A stretch of 64,000 nucleotides of DNA from Leptasterias polaris (Eukaryota; Echinodermata; Asteroidea; Forcipulatida; Asteriidae): positions 4,226,501 to 4,290,500 of the forward strand of contig JAZGTN010000028.1 of the NCBI GenBank assembly GCA_037783415.1. Reading direction: 5' to 3'. Positions within the stretch are counted from its first letter, which is position 1. The number at the start of each line of letters is the position of its first letter. Shown here in pieces: positions 40,013 to 51,777 of this stretch. Under the pieces are notes generated by a model. That model searched no databases. It was not told the origin of the DNA and worked only from the letters and a program-made list of their open reading frames with translations. A program made the translations under genes and the position numbers.

Positions 40013-40510
40013 TCTCCCAGATTATTAATATATTATAACAATTATAATGTTCATCTAAACCGAGAGTGGTTATTTAATGCCGTGAGTTGAATAGTCTTAC
40101 ACAAAACGCAATATTGATCCAAGTGGGAACAACACAACCATAGTTCAATTCAATTCAATTTAATTCAAATCAACATTTATTTCCACATTCAATTCAATTC
40201 ACATTTATTTCCATTAACATATTTCCACAATTACAGAACTACATTGTAAAATGCAATAACATAAAAGACAGAATAAGAATTAAGAATAAACTAGTGGGAA
40301 AGCGCATGGAGGCAAGGCCCAAAATAAGCCAGGTAGCTTGTAGCGGCTTGCCTTTACATAACAAAATACATAAACTAAGGGTACATGCTTAGGACAATAC
40401 AAAGACGAAACAAACAGACAGACAGACAGACAGACGAACAAACTACTGGAGAAAATGACAATGACAAAGTATGCAAAAACTTAAAGGAGAAGAACGGTAT
40501 AGTAACTATG

Positions 40511-43398
40511 TTACATACTGGGAAATAAGGAACTTTTTATAAGATGTTTTGAACCTAGCCACAGAGGATGAGGCTTTGATAGACTGGTCAACCGAATTCC
40601 AAAGACGAGGACCATATTATTATAGTAACGGAGAGTATTGGATGTGTATGATGTGCGTGCGAATGGGACGTGCATGTTGTTTCTAGATCTAGTGTTGTGG
40701 TCATGAATGTCTTTATTATAGGTGAAGTAAGACGTGAAAAGGCGAGGGAGAAGGTTATTAGTGTATTTGTACATGAAGGTGCCTGTTTGAGATTTGTTAA
40801 TATCAGAAAGTGTAAGGGTGTGTAATTTGATAAAAAGAGGTAATGTGTGATCACGTGGTTGGGAGAGTGTTGCCAGCCGGATGGCTCTTTTTTGAATGAT
40901 CATAAGAGAGTGGAGTTTACTGGTGCTAGTGCGTGCCCAAACAATATTACAGTAAAAGGAAGAATGAGTGTGTTATAAAGAGAGACCATGGCAACAGAGG
41001 GTAGAAAGGAACGTAGCTTAGACATGATGCCAGTATTGCGGGAAGTAATTTTCGAGATGTGGGAAATGTGCTGAGTCCAAGAAAGTTTGTCATCAATGAC
41101 AACGCCGAGGAATTTGGTTGAATGTACCCTTTCAATAGGAACATGGTTGATGCTGATATTGGCGTCATTGATGGTAGACCTAGATTTGGAAAAGATCATA
41201 TATTTTGTTTTTTGGGAGTTAAGAGAGAGTTTGTTTGTACTAAACCAGGAGGAGACTTTCACTAGTTCATTGTTTAGTTCTTCAGCCAAAGTAGGCAAGT
41301 CAGAATGAGAAAAAAGAATAGTGGTGTCATCCGCAAAGAGAGTAAAAGACAATTTAGAAGAACAGTGGTGTAGATCGTTGACATAAATAAGAAAAAGGAG
41401 AGGACCGAGAATAGAACCCTGGGGAACGCCGTGGGTGATATCATCCAAGGAAGAATCACTCTTTTTACATGTAGTGCCATAATGGTGGAGTTTAGCTAGC
41501 ATGATTTTATGGTCGATGGTATCAAAAGCTTTAGATAGGTCAATGAAGACACCAGCAGAAATCAAACCATCATTAAGTGAAGAGATGAGAGAATCGGTGA
41601 GAAAAGTGAGAGCAAGATCTGTAGAATAGCTACTGCGAAAACCAAACTGATGTTCAAACAAGAGGTTGAAATCAGATAAGAATTTGAAGAGACGTTTATA
41701 GACAAGACGTTCTAAGATTTTAGAGAAACAGGGAAGGATAGAGATGGGACGATAATTTGAGATTTCCTTGGAGCTGCCATTTTTGAATACAGGAATCACT
41801 TTGGCAATTTTCAGTTGAAAAGGGACAGAACCAGTAGAAAGCGAGAGGTTGAAAATGTGAGCGAGGGGTGAAGATATAAGAGGAAGTACTGACTTGATAA
41901 ATGAAGAATTAATGCCATCAAAGCCACAGCTAGAAACACTCTTAAGGCTTTTACCGACTTCAATGATTTCATTGGGACAAGTTGGCATGAAGAAGAGGGA
42001 AGACGTATTACGATTGTGAAGATGATCGGAAAATTGACTAGCTGTGGAAGGAATCTTGCTTGAAAGGGAAGAACCGATGCTGGAAAAGTTGTTGAAAGAA
42101 TCAGCGATATCTGATGGGTTTGAAGCAACATTATGACCGTCGATGATTTCATCAGGAAGCTCAACTATCTTGTTCTTGCCTAAGATGTTATTAATTTCTC
42201 TCCAGGTGCTCTTAGTGTTACCTTCGTTGGTGCTGAATTTGGAGGCATAGTGATCTTTTTTGGTTTTACGAATCAATGAAGTCAGGTGATTCCGAAACTG
42301 TTTATATCGGAGTTCGTTGGCTTTAGTGGGGTTGCGGAGGAACCGTTTATACAGGTTATTCTTGTGGTTACAAGAACTGATGAGATCTGGAGACATCCAC
42401 GGATAATTGTTTCTAGATTTAGACACAGTTTTAGAAATGAAAGGAAAATGTAGGCTGTAAAGATCAGTGAAGACAGTAAGAAAAGTATTGTACGCTGATT
42501 CAGAGTCCTCCTTTTGATAAATGTTACTCCAGTTGGTACGGCTTAGATCTTCAGTAAAGGCTTGAAGAGTGGTGCTTGTGATGTTCCTTTTGACGAAGGT
42601 CTTTTTAGAGGTCTGTTGATGTTGAAAACAAGAAGGAGTAATCTGGAAAAGAGGCAAATGATCAGAAATATCAGCAAAGAGAATACCAGGAATGACATGG
42701 TTATCATTGTTAGTAAGAATATTGTCAATAAGTGTTGCGGAATGTGGTGTGATGCGAGTTGGTTTGTCGATCAAGGAGCGGAGACCATGAGAATAAATTG
42801 TATTGACAAAATCCTCTGTGAGCTGGTGGTTAGAATAGTCAATCAAGTTCAAGTTAAAATCTCCCATTATGTAACACAGTTTCTTTTCACTATTAATAAG
42901 ACTAAGACAAGCATCAAATGAATTATTGAAGTTGTCAATACAGGTATTGGGAGCTCTGTAAACATTTCCAACAATGATATTACTTGCATGATCACGCTCG
43001 ATCTCAATGAAGACAGATTCATAGTCAGAACAGGAAGTCATGAGATCCTCTCTTGTATGATATTTAAGAGAGTCACTGATGAACATGGCTGCTCCTCCTC
43101 CAAGTTTGTTTTGACGAGAAGAATGAACAAGATGGTAATTGTCTTTGTGAACATATGGAGGAGGAGCCTCTTTAAACCATGTTTCTGTAAAAGCGTAGAT
43201 GGAGAAAAAGTGGTTAATAGAACACAAGTAATGTTCAATGTCATGGAAATGCTTACAGAGACTCCTAGCATTCATATAAAACACGGACAAATCATGTGGA
43301 GATAGGTTGAGCTGAAGATTATTAAATTCGTTGCTATCAAGGTAAGGGCAGGCAGAATCATTTACATTCACATCGTCTTCAATATCATATTCAAACAT
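40511..43398 (-). pseudogene. Broken LINE polyprotein: APE endonuclease + reverse transcriptase
   Basis: The ATG is at 43398; the open frame further upstream starts at TTG and is encoded by a CA microsatellite. It is open to the stop at 40900, 832 codons. The endonuclease spans about residues 40-260, with N43, E72 (TETW), D180/N182 (GDFN) and the SDH motif at 245-247. The reverse transcriptase spans about 490-770, with LSKAFDTIDH, GVPQGSILGPLLF and FADD (41326-41337). About 20-25 residues normally lying between the HYG segment and GVPQGS are missing, joined in frame near 41470. A frameshift near 40930 moves the conserved C-terminus into another frame (40511-40903). A second one near 40620 splits the final LWNS block. 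The catalytic residues remain, but the RT deletion and frameshifts make it inactive. Confidence 0.88.
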
Positions 43399-43435
43399 CT
43401 CCAGTAAGGCAACAAAAAACAGATGACGTATAAAG

Positions 43436-43456
43436 ACACACACACACACACACACA
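43436..43456. repeat. (AC)n microsatellite, 21 bp
   Basis: A pure AC run just upstream of the LINE ATG (in minus-strand sense). It is translated as CVCVCV in the extended open frame, which is one reason to prefer the ATG at 43398. Confidence 0.95.
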
Positions 43457-43915
43457 AAATTGGTAAACAATGTAAATCAAAGACAATCAAGATCTGATTA
43501 AGTAAACAATAATTAACAAAAATAAGTAAAAAATTAAAATAATATAATGTAATGGATACGTAGCAAACCAATATGGGGGCATTTTCAGAAGCCAAAACAA
43601 AACAAATAACAGCAGAAACAAAATCAATAAATAAAACAACGAATAACAATTAAACTCATAGGGGAATACTACGTTGAACGAAAACAATAATGCATAGGGC
43701 GCCCTTTGCATGGCTGCCTGCCTATTTTGTTGCGGTCGTTTCAGCACTTTTTAATCTACAAATATCTATTTTTGTGTTGCTCATCCGTGATTTTCTTCCA
43801 CATTATATTGACTGTGAAACATTTACTTGAACTGTATACCGGATTTTGTTGTCATTATTTCGCTCTGGAGTGAGTATTTTATTGTCTTTATATCAGCCCA
43901 TTTTTATATAGTGCT

Positions 43916-46900
43916 ATGTCACGAATCAAGCATGGCTGCGGCACACAACCCGGACATGTTACGCACTACAAAACTTTTGTTAATGTCATGCTTCTTCTTG
44001 CCGTCCTTGAAAATTATATATGGAGATCTGATTTGTGTTTGCATTCATGTCCTTTGGAATTACGCAAAGTTACCGCACTGAGGAATGTTAATTATGACAA
44101 TCGTCGACTTCCAAGTACAGCTGTGAGTAAATGGTCTAAGCATGGCTATGTTCATCTGCATGTTCCTGGCCCAGATCCTCTAATGGATGTAACTATCTTT
44201 AAAGACGTCTTGAAGAACCCGGGTCCCAGATCATCACCTCCATGCCATGTAAGGTCTTCAAGTTGTGACAGAAGTGAACTTGACATTACTATAGAAGCAA
44301 AGACTCAGTGTACATCCTTCTCCCAGAAAATAAGTTACACTCGTCATGAGCTACTTGCTTTGAACGTTCACAAATACACTCTTTCAAAAGGGGTATATCA
44401 TTATCTCAAATTACTACATATTTTAAAACGACAACGTGGAAAGAGAGGTGGAAAACAACAATCTAAACTTTGCCAATCTAGTTCGCCTGATGCAAATACT
44501 ACCGGTTGTTGGTGTTTTCCCTCGGCAATTAACAACTCAGAATCTTGATCGAGTTACTACTCGTGTTAATGTAAAATGCCTGTCTTCACATTGCATACGC
44601 CAGTGTTTGAATTTCTCGCTGTGGAATGCCCGATCAATGGATGGAAAAATCAACGCCATAATGTTCATCAATAATCTCTAACCACACAGATGTATTTTTG
44701 ATCTGTGAGTCATGGATAACTGATAAAAATGGATCTTTCGTCGATGCAAACTTCTCATCTTCCATCTCGGGCTTTGCTTCTCATCATGTGCCACGATGTA
44801 AGCGGAGAGGGGGAGGTCTTGCCATTTTAATAAGATCTAATCTAAAGGTGGTGAAGAACACGTGGAACTCTTTCAAATCAATGGAAATAATGGATTACAA
44901 CATTCACAGTGGTAGTGAACTGATGCATGTCATTTTGGTTTACAGGCCACCCTATTCAAGTACTCACAAAATAACAGTCAAAACCTTCTTGCATGAGTTT
45001 GGAATTCTTATGGAGCGTGCTTTAACATCACCGGGTCATCTAGTTGTATTAGGAGATCTAAACGTGCATGTTGACGATCCACATTGTGCTGATGGTAAAC
45101 AGTTCATTGACTTATTTACTTCTTTTGGATTGGTGCAGCATATTGTTGGGCCGACCCATGTAATTAAGGGTCACACTCTTGACGTGGTTTTAACCCGTTG
45201 TGCTGACCCTTGGCTGAGTAACTTTGTAATTGATTCATTCATGCCCTCTGATCATGCTTCGATTCATTTTGTGTCAACCTTGTATCGACCACCGCCAGTG
45301 AAAGTGGTAAAACAACATCGTGTTCTGAACAATATTGACACTGAATCATTGAAAGATTCAATTTGTTCGTCACTTGAGGACCTGCAAAGCAATGCTGTTG
45401 TGAACGCCCTCTGTCAGGCATATAACTCTGCCCTTGTTTATGCTATTGATGAACATGCACCACGACGCACTAAAACACTAATGGACAAACCTCGGGCTGA
45501 GTGGTTCTCTTTGGAACTTATGGAAGAACGTAGACTTTTAAGGAGTCTTGAACGGAAATGGTTGCATACAAAGCTTGAAGTTCATGGCCAGATATATAAG
45601 GCAATGCGGTCATCGTACAATAAAAACATGGAGAAAGCTAAGACTGAATTTCACTGTAATCGTATTCAAGCTGCTGATTCAAAAGAACTATTTTCAATTG
45701 TAGATAAACTATCATGTGCTAAGGGGTCGTCCCGACAGATTTTACCCGATCTACCTGATTTTGAGCCCTCTAACTTGCCAGATGTTTTTGCAAATTATTT
45801 CTGTCAGAAGATAGTTCAAATTCGATCTAATTTGCAGATTGGTATTGAAAATGAAAGTGATTACGTTTTTTCTGAACACAAAGTTCATCCTTCATGTCAG
45901 TTTAATTTTTTTGAATCTGTGAGTGTGGATGATGTTCTGCATATAGTGCGTAAGATGTCTGCTAAGACATGCCCGTTAGATCCTATGCCTACAAAACTGG
46001 TTAAAGATTGTCTTAATATCTTAGCTCCTATACTGGCCCGCATTGTCAATACGTCTTTTGGTTCTGGTATTTTTCCATTTGATTGTAAGGAGGCAATTGT
46101 TAGTCCTTTAATTAAAAAAACTGGTTTAGATAGTAAATTTCAGTCTGCCTATCGTGAGGGCCATAGTACCGAAACGGCCCTCCTACGAGTGCACAATGAT
46201 GTTATGTGTGCTCTTGGTAGGCAGCATGATGTTATTTTAGTCATGCTGGATTTGTCTGCCGCCTTTGACACCGTTGACCATGACATTCTTGCAAAAAGAT
46301 TACATGACCGCTTTGGAATTAGGAGTAAAGTCTATGACTGGCTGAATTCTTTTCTGCGTGGAAGAACACAAAGGGTGTCAATTGGGTCAATGTTGTCAGG
46401 GCGGCAGACTCTCCAGTTTGGAGTGCCACAAGGTTCTGTTCTGGGACCTGTTTTGTTTTCTCTTTACATGGATCCAATCGAGGACATTATTGCCCGCCAT
46501 GGTCTTAATTGTGTAATTTATGCTGATGATTGTCAGCTTTACATTTCTTGTGGCTCTCGTGCTAATTTTTCTTGTGTGACTCAAATTGAGTCCTGCATTG
46601 ACGAAATCCGTTGCTGGATGCGAACAAATATGCTTGCATTAAACGATAGCTAGACTGAAGTCTTGTGGTTTTCTTCACGCTTCAAAGATTCCAGTCTTCG
46701 GGACGTGAAGACAGATGTGCGGATTGGTGATGTTCGTATTATGGCCTCTGATACAGTTCGTGATCTGGGGGTTGTATTTGACTCGAGTGGCACCATGAAT
46801 GCTCATATTATATCTAATGTGTGTAGGGTTGCATCTCACTCGCTTTGGCGGATTGGTAGATTGAGGAAATTTTTTGACCAATCAAATACTGAAAAGCTTA

Positions 46901-47394
46901 TACATGCCTTTGTTACTTCCCGGTTAGACTATTGCAATAGCTTATATCTTGGTTTATACAATTACCAATTTGAGAAGTTACAACATATTCAAAATGCTGC
47001 TGCCCGTTTGGTTATTAGGAAACGGTTTGATCGCCGTTCAGATATGACACCAGTTCTTTTTGATTTACACTGGCTTCCAGTCAAAGTGCGCGTTGAGTAT
47101 AAAATCCTCTGTGTTATTTTTAAACTTATTCATCAAGGTAAATCTGCCCCACGATATCTTTCAGAATTAATTTCAATTAACGTTTCCAGTATTCGCACAA
47201 GAAGTTGTGATGGAGTCAAACTTCATCATTCCAAAGTAGGTCCAAAGCCCAGTAAGACATATGGTGATCGTGCTTTTTCCATTTATGCACCGACTCTGTG
47301 GAATCAACTTCCTACTCATTTGAGGACCATCATCAACTGTGGAATTTTTAAAACACAACTTAAAACATTTCTTTTTAAAAGGCATTACCTTTGA
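43916..47394 (+). pseudogene. Broken L2-like LINE polyprotein: N-terminal region, endonuclease, RT
   Basis: It starts at ATG 43916. An N-terminal segment ends in a basic stretch (LHILKRQRGKRGGK). A frameshift near 44450 leads into the endonuclease start (SLWNARSM, 44618-44641). A second frameshift near 44680 leads to ICESW, GDLNV (45052 on) and SDHASIHF (45247 on). The RT shows MLDLSAAFDTVDH, FGVPQGSVLGPVLF and YADD (46519-46530). Roughly 40 residues (the segment with the usual NYRPVSNLP motif) are absent between GLDS and FQSAYR near 46135, joined in frame. A TAG at 46651-46653 replaces a sense codon; the same frame continues to FKTQLKTFLF and the stop at 47394. At least four lesions make it inactive. 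Confidence 0.88.
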
Positions 47395-47571
47395 ATCTTT
47401 TTGTTTGTGTTGTTGTTTTAACTCTTTGTTTGTATTTGTGTCGGTCTTTTTGTTCAATAATGTAATCTAGCTGTATTTTTGCTTATCTCTTTTTAGCTTA
47501 ATGTTAATTATGTAAAAACTGTCTGTACAGCGTTTTGAGATTTTTTATGTAAGACGCTATATTAAAAATAA

Positions 47572-47594
47572 ATTATTATTATTATTATTATTAT
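47572..47594 (+). repeat. (ATT)n LINE tail
   Basis: Seven to eight ATT units directly after ATTAAAAATAA, marking the 3' terminus of the plus-strand LINE. Confidence 0.9.
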
Positions 47595-48296
47595 AGATGT
47601 TTAAAACAACATGAACAACATGTAATGTGCTTAATGCGTAAATAAAAATATTGTTCATATTCATTCTCTATCTCAGTGAATTTTATTTTTAATCTGAGGA
47701 CATTGTTGACATAGTGACACAGTGACCATAATTATTTCTAACCATAACAATAAGGTCAGACCGTCCCCAGGTGTAGCAGTCAAAATAGGAACTTTAGTGA
47801 GAATTGTTTTGATTGGTTGACGATGAAATTGAACAATTAAGGGGATGAAAACCAAACAGCACTTGTTATTTTATCGCCTGCGAGGAAAAACAATCGTCCA
47901 CGACTAATTAATGTACACTCCAAACCACATTAAGGCCATTTAACTCCCAAACCATCAGAACGGCCGTGTTGTTAAGGAACAGAGACCGGTCCGCCTTCGT
48001 GACGTCCTCGGACTTCCACGAATTGAATCGAGAGCTCAAGATCTCGGAATTTCATTTCGGGAATTGATTGCAAGGTCTTCACCTGCACATATTAATAAAT
48101 GTATGTAAGTCTAATCATTGTTGAGTGATAGCTGGGAGGACGGATTTTACAAATTGGTGGAGTCGGTGTCACTGAAAATCGTATTAAGTTTGGGAGGTCG
48201 GTATCTGACATTATTCACTCGCCTCGAAGAGATGACGTCATGTATTATATGTGAGAGCTTGGTTTGATGTAGCAATCAAAGTGAAAAGTCTTAGGG
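47595..48296. other. Intergenic stretch, nothing recognised
   Basis: AT-rich sequence without ORFs above 60 codons that look coding. One TGACGTCA occurs near 48233. No terminal repeats or tRNA-like folds were seen. Confidence 0.5.
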
Positions 48297-48412
48297 CCCT
48301 TTCGAAGTCGAGGCTGGGGCTTCGGCTTCGGTTCCTCAATAAGGCTCTGTCCGCCTGTTTGAAGTGATAACATGGACTAGGCCGATGCTGAAGCCGCAGT
48401 TTCGAAAAGGCT
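48297..48412. repeat. Small imperfect inverted-repeat element (MITE-like), ~115 bp
   Basis: The ends CCTTTCGAA (48299 on) and TTCGAAAAGG (to about 48411) are inverted, with complementary GC-rich inner parts (GGGCTTC near 48316 against GAAGCC near 48391). Mismatches are common, so this is a moderate call. No target duplication was established. Confidence 0.35.
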
Positions 48413-48485
48413 GTATTATATGTGGGAAGTCAGCTACACAAATATTAAAAATTATGCAATTCTGGAGATGACTTGTTTTCTGCTA

Positions 48486-48780
48486 ATCAATTCAATTTAA
48501 ATTCAATTGAAATCTTTATTGTCCACTCTTTAAAAAGATAAACATTGAAAATGTTAAATGTCTAAAGCTCCAGAACATGACAGTAACAATCTTAAACACA
48601 GAAATATAGAAAAAGGAGTTAAGACAACAACGATATTGTAGACAGTGCAGTAAAACATTATATTGGCAAGAGTAAAACACCTCAGATCACAGTCCCGCAC
48701 CCCCCCCCCCCCCCCCCAACAAACATCGTGGTTGGAGACACGGCAAACATAAAACATTAAAAGCTATTTAAAAACTGTAA
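48486..48780 (-). mobile_element. Decayed LINE/SINE 3' end (tail-type remnant)
   Basis: CAATTCAATTTAAATTCAATTG followed by AAATCTTTATTGTCCAC (read in two pieces) resembles, in minus orientation, the TTGAATTG-type tail of the LINE ending at 40143. The rest is A-rich 3'UTR-like DNA with an 18-base C-run (48700-48717). No coding remains. Confidence 0.4.
48700..48717. repeat. Poly(C) tract, 18 bp
   Basis: Eighteen consecutive C. A second C-run lies at about 48841-48850. Confidence 0.9.
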
Positions 48781-48941
48781 ATACATTGAGAAGAAACACC
48801 CAGATCAAAAACAACACACTCGCAATGCCCAGTCGCCAGCCCCCCCCCCCCAGCCACATGATGAGTGAAACAATCCAATGAAATCATTAAAAACGAGTCT
48901 ATCGCCAAAACATGTGTTATGGCAACAACCCTGATGCTTAA

Positions 48942-48955
48942 CCACAAGAGGGCGT
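48942..48955 (+). promoter_or_regulatory. Isolated CTCF-like sequence
   Basis: CCACAAGAGGGCGT agrees with the CTCF core at 12 of 14 positions. It is offered only for comparison with the satellite sites. Confidence 0.25.
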
Positions 48956-48959
48956 GATT

Positions 48960-50350
48960 CTCATGAGAGTTTTCACCGAAACCAGTAGGAAATGAAATAA
49001 GGTAAAAATGACATTGAACATTTTTTGTATCTGGTGTTTTGAAAAGAAAAACAATTTCCCTGCTTACTGAACGACCCTTAGCATAAGGGATTGCTAACTT
49101 GCTAAAGCTAGCAGATACAATAATGCAATACTACTGTAAACACAAGAACTGTCAAATTGTCTTGATCGTTACATTATTGCTTACGCACATTTTTTGCTAA
49201 CGTAATTGCTTCTAAGCGGTAAATAGGTTAATGAAATTGAACCAATGTTTGTGCAAGCTTACTGCGGTGTAGTCGAGGGGCTTAAAAAAAAACCACGGAT
49301 ACACTTGTGTTTTGTAGTTATTTAACAAAATTTAAATTTCTGACTTTTGTGTGTATGCCTTAAAAGTATGGCAATACATACTTTGATACAGATCCTGAAA
49401 ATAAATTTGTGTAATTTATATCCTAAATCCTCGTTGTTAAAAAGATAGTTAAGACAGTTAAGCATCCTGCGAAATTATTTCGTCCGAAGTGCACCTGTTG
49501 ACTAGAAATCAATAAAAGTATGTTTGAAAAATTTGAATCTCCAAAGATCGCTTTTGTAGGCAACACTATAGACATTCCCATTGTTGATAAACAAAGTGCG
49601 CCGGTTGGCATGGACGGCCGAATGTTAGCAAAACATTCAATCGTGTTAAAAAATGTTGTGGCCAAATTCAACATTTTCTGTAAAGATTCATGAACTAAAA
49701 AATACCTTCCTTGATTGGTTGATCTGTTTCCAACAAATTCAACACTATTTTTGAATATTTGTGTAACATTGCTACAAATTATGGTTTTTGATTTGCAGTT
49801 ATGGCTTTTCATAGTTTTCCGAACTAGGTTGGCAAAAACCCGGGCTTTGACGTTGCAATAGAAAGGTCTATTGAAATGTGCGTGGTGTCCATGAATGCTG
49901 CCCTCAATGTGTGGTCAGAGATGCGGTCGGTATAACTCACTGAACGTGGATGGATTCGACGTTCTTGAGGAAGATACCGTGACATGTTTGTTCAGCAAGT
50001 AAACACCTATTCAACTGAAACGTTGACTTTTGTGAATGAGTTTCAGTTAAATACAATGCACCTGTGGCTTTTAATTGTATCTTTCTTTAATAATATTGCC
50101 TATTAATTAAAATTACGTTGAAGACCTTGCCTTTAACTGAAAAGAATTTATCTTTAATATGTTGTTGTCTTGTGGAACTTTCCCCTGTAATCGCAACACG
50201 CGAGAGAATTAAACAAATAAAGTTACTATCATTTGAACGCGTCACATAATGTAAACGGATACATGTGGTGCAAGATGCTGGGGGAAATGGCACAAGGTCC
50301 TTTTGCGAACAGTACAGTTTATTGTAGCCATTCACCGAATAAGCTATAAT
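48960..50350. other. Intergenic stretch with no supported gene
   Basis: AT-rich DNA. A 129-codon ATG-opened frame on the minus strand (49423-49812) is the longest open stretch. It shows no motif and its length is near chance expectation for this base composition. No repeat structure was recognised until the inverted repeat that starts at 50353. Confidence 0.5.
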
Positions 50351-50352
50351 AA

Positions 50353-51767
50353 TATAGGTTTTCCCGGCCAATTTCAACAAAAATCCATTCATTTTAACTC
50401 CTGGCTCATTCAATTTCGTTTGAAAACGAATGCTCCGTTGAAACAGCATTCAACAGTTTAAAGGAGTCATTCAATTTCACCAGTTTAGCATTCACTGGTC
50501 AAATAAGATCATTCAATTTCATCAGACCGCAAGACTCATTCAATTTCGTAAAAGCCAGCGGCAAGAGGTGGTCAACCATTCAATTTCATTAATGGGCAAT
50601 CTTTTTCAAAATTTTTGCATTCAAATTCAAATTCTATACTATATGCCTTCTGATTCGTAGCTGCCTGTAATAAAGGCAAATGTTTTTAGGGAAAACTCAT
50701 TTCTACACTAGTTTCACGTTATCTCCAAATATAGGCATAAGCGATTTTGAATGAAAAGGTGGCTGCCCGTGGTCGGTACAGAGTAGTGAATAATGTTAAC
50801 AGGGAGACACTGATTGAAGCATTCGAGAATAACCAGGCATGACTAGGCCCACCTACAACTACCATGATAACTCTTGGCATAATCATAACCAAACTTACAT
50901 GCCGAGATGTCTGGCCCGTCAGATCATTGAAGGTTAAAGAAACCAACTTCAGATAAAAATAAACGAATAGAAGAAATGTATATCAAACACACGAAGAAAA
51001 GGACTTGTGAACAAAATCCACAAGAAAACAAAAAGATTAATTTATCTTTAGATTTTATAACGACCCCTTATCATTTTAAGCTTTTGTTTCCTTTAAAACA
51101 TTTGTTAAGTTCAAATTTGACATGGTCCGGGCATTAGCAGAAAACAAAGACAAGAACATAAATACCAGGGCAAAAAATATCAAGACTTTCGCAAAAGAGT
51201 TAGTTTTCATTTTAAAGTTATTGGGTGCAGGTTTTAACTTCGAAGTGTATAACAAAGCAAAAGGAACAGCGGACTGTTTCAATAACGAAAAACAAACGAT
51301 ACAATAAAAGAAGTAAAATACATGGAAACACCTCTTACAAAGGACATCTTATGTGCCAGAAAGGGGCTATAATTTCCAGCTTACTCGTAAAGCCATAACT
51401 CATGTTTAATTTGAATGCAAAGAAGTTGAAATTCGTTGCCCATAAACGAAAAAGAAAACGCAAACTAGCAACAAAACCATGTTCGCTTCAATGAGTCTTA
51501 ATTTGAATGCATCAACTGTGAATACGTAGTAGAAATTTAACTTAAGAATGGTCAAAGTGTAGTCCTGAATGCCTATAAACGAAATAGAATGACCGAAGCG
51601 AATCTGAACGAGAAAAACGAAATCATGTGTGCACAAAAACGAAATTGAATGCATTTAGAGCTAAAAAGAAACCCTAGTTTGAGAGGATTAGGGGAAAATG
51701 CGTGAATTTGAATGCATGTTAATGAAATTGAATGAATTTTTGCTGAAATTGGCCGGGAAAACCTATA
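50353..51767. mobile_element. TIR element, 1415 bp, with inverted subterminal motif arrays
   Basis: The left end at 50353 and the right end at 51767 are inverted copies. The first 24 bases are identical, starting TATAGGTTTTCCCGGCC and continuing through AATTTCA. About 37 of 39 match through CAAAAATYCATTCA. Inside the left end, ATTCAATTTCRY recurs at about 50409, 50470, 50509, 50532 and 50575. Inside the right end the complement (RYGAAATTGAAT) recurs near 51577, 51640 and 51722. This symmetric arrangement is usual for transposase-binding arrays of DNA transposons. No transposase is encoded, so it would be non-autonomous. A clear target duplication was not found; AAGCTA lies outside both ends in inverted orientation, so the true termini may lie a few bases further out. 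Superfamily unassigned. Confidence 0.75.
51076..51210 (-). CDS. Possible 44-residue secreted peptide or first exon
   Basis: ATG at 51210 lies in AAAATGA, with A at -3 (favourable Kozak context). The frame is closed by TAA at 51076-51078. The product begins with Lys and Asn residues, then a hydrophobic run at about residues 9-24 (VLIFFALVFMFLSLF), followed by SANA, a plausible signal-peptidase site, and a short polar tail ending KETKA. That is the form of a signal peptide with a ~17-residue mature part. It lies inside the 50353-51767 TIR element, so a chance ORF is quite possible. A longer open frame upstream opens only at TTG. Function unknown. Confidence 0.2.
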   Translation of the reverse strand: MKTNSFAKVLIFFALVFMFLSLFSANARTMSNLNLTNVLKETKA

Positions 51768-51777
51768 CTTAGCTTCC

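Larger units (their letters stand above)
40143..43735 (-). mobile_element. LINE (Jockey/CR1/L2 group) copy, minus strand
   Basis: The element runs from about 43735 down to a 3' tail at 40143-40250. It consists of a 5' region without clear coding, one long ORF with endonuclease and reverse transcriptase, a ~300-bp 3'UTR, and a tail of TTGAA/TTGAATTG-type repeats. On the plus strand the tail shows ATTCAATTCAATT twice, each copy followed by CATTTATTTCCA, so the terminus is duplicated. The 5' boundary is uncertain; it abuts the 5' end of the plus-strand LINE at ~43740. No target-site duplication was identified. It is non-autonomous because of the lesions listed for its ORF. Confidence 0.85.
43740..47594 (+). 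mobile_element. LINE (L2-like) copy, plus strand, nearly full length
   Basis: The layout is 5' region, ORF remains from ATG 43916 to stop 47394, a T-rich 3'UTR, a short stem-loop (AGCGT ... ACGCT around 47531-47558) and an (ATT)n tail at 47572-47594. A 3' hairpin followed by a short-repeat tail instead of poly(A) is typical of L2-type LINEs. The element lies head to head with the minus-strand LINE. The 5' boundary is approximate. Confidence 0.87.

Noticed and set aside
42562..43305. Plus-strand frames of 105-119 codons
   Set aside because: Antisense shadows of the minus-strand LINE endonuclease region.
43487..43747. 86- and 93-codon hydrophobic minus-strand frames as LINE ORF1
   Set aside because: Leu/Phe/Tyr-rich translations of AT-rich 5' sequence. 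No RNA-binding or zinc-knuckle motif.
49423..49812. 129-codon minus-strand frame
   Set aside because: Begins with ATG but is near the chance maximum for this composition, with no motif, signal peptide or repeat support.
50087..50449. 120-codon minus-strand frame
   Set aside because: Runs across the left terminal inverted repeat of the 50353-51767 element; no motif.
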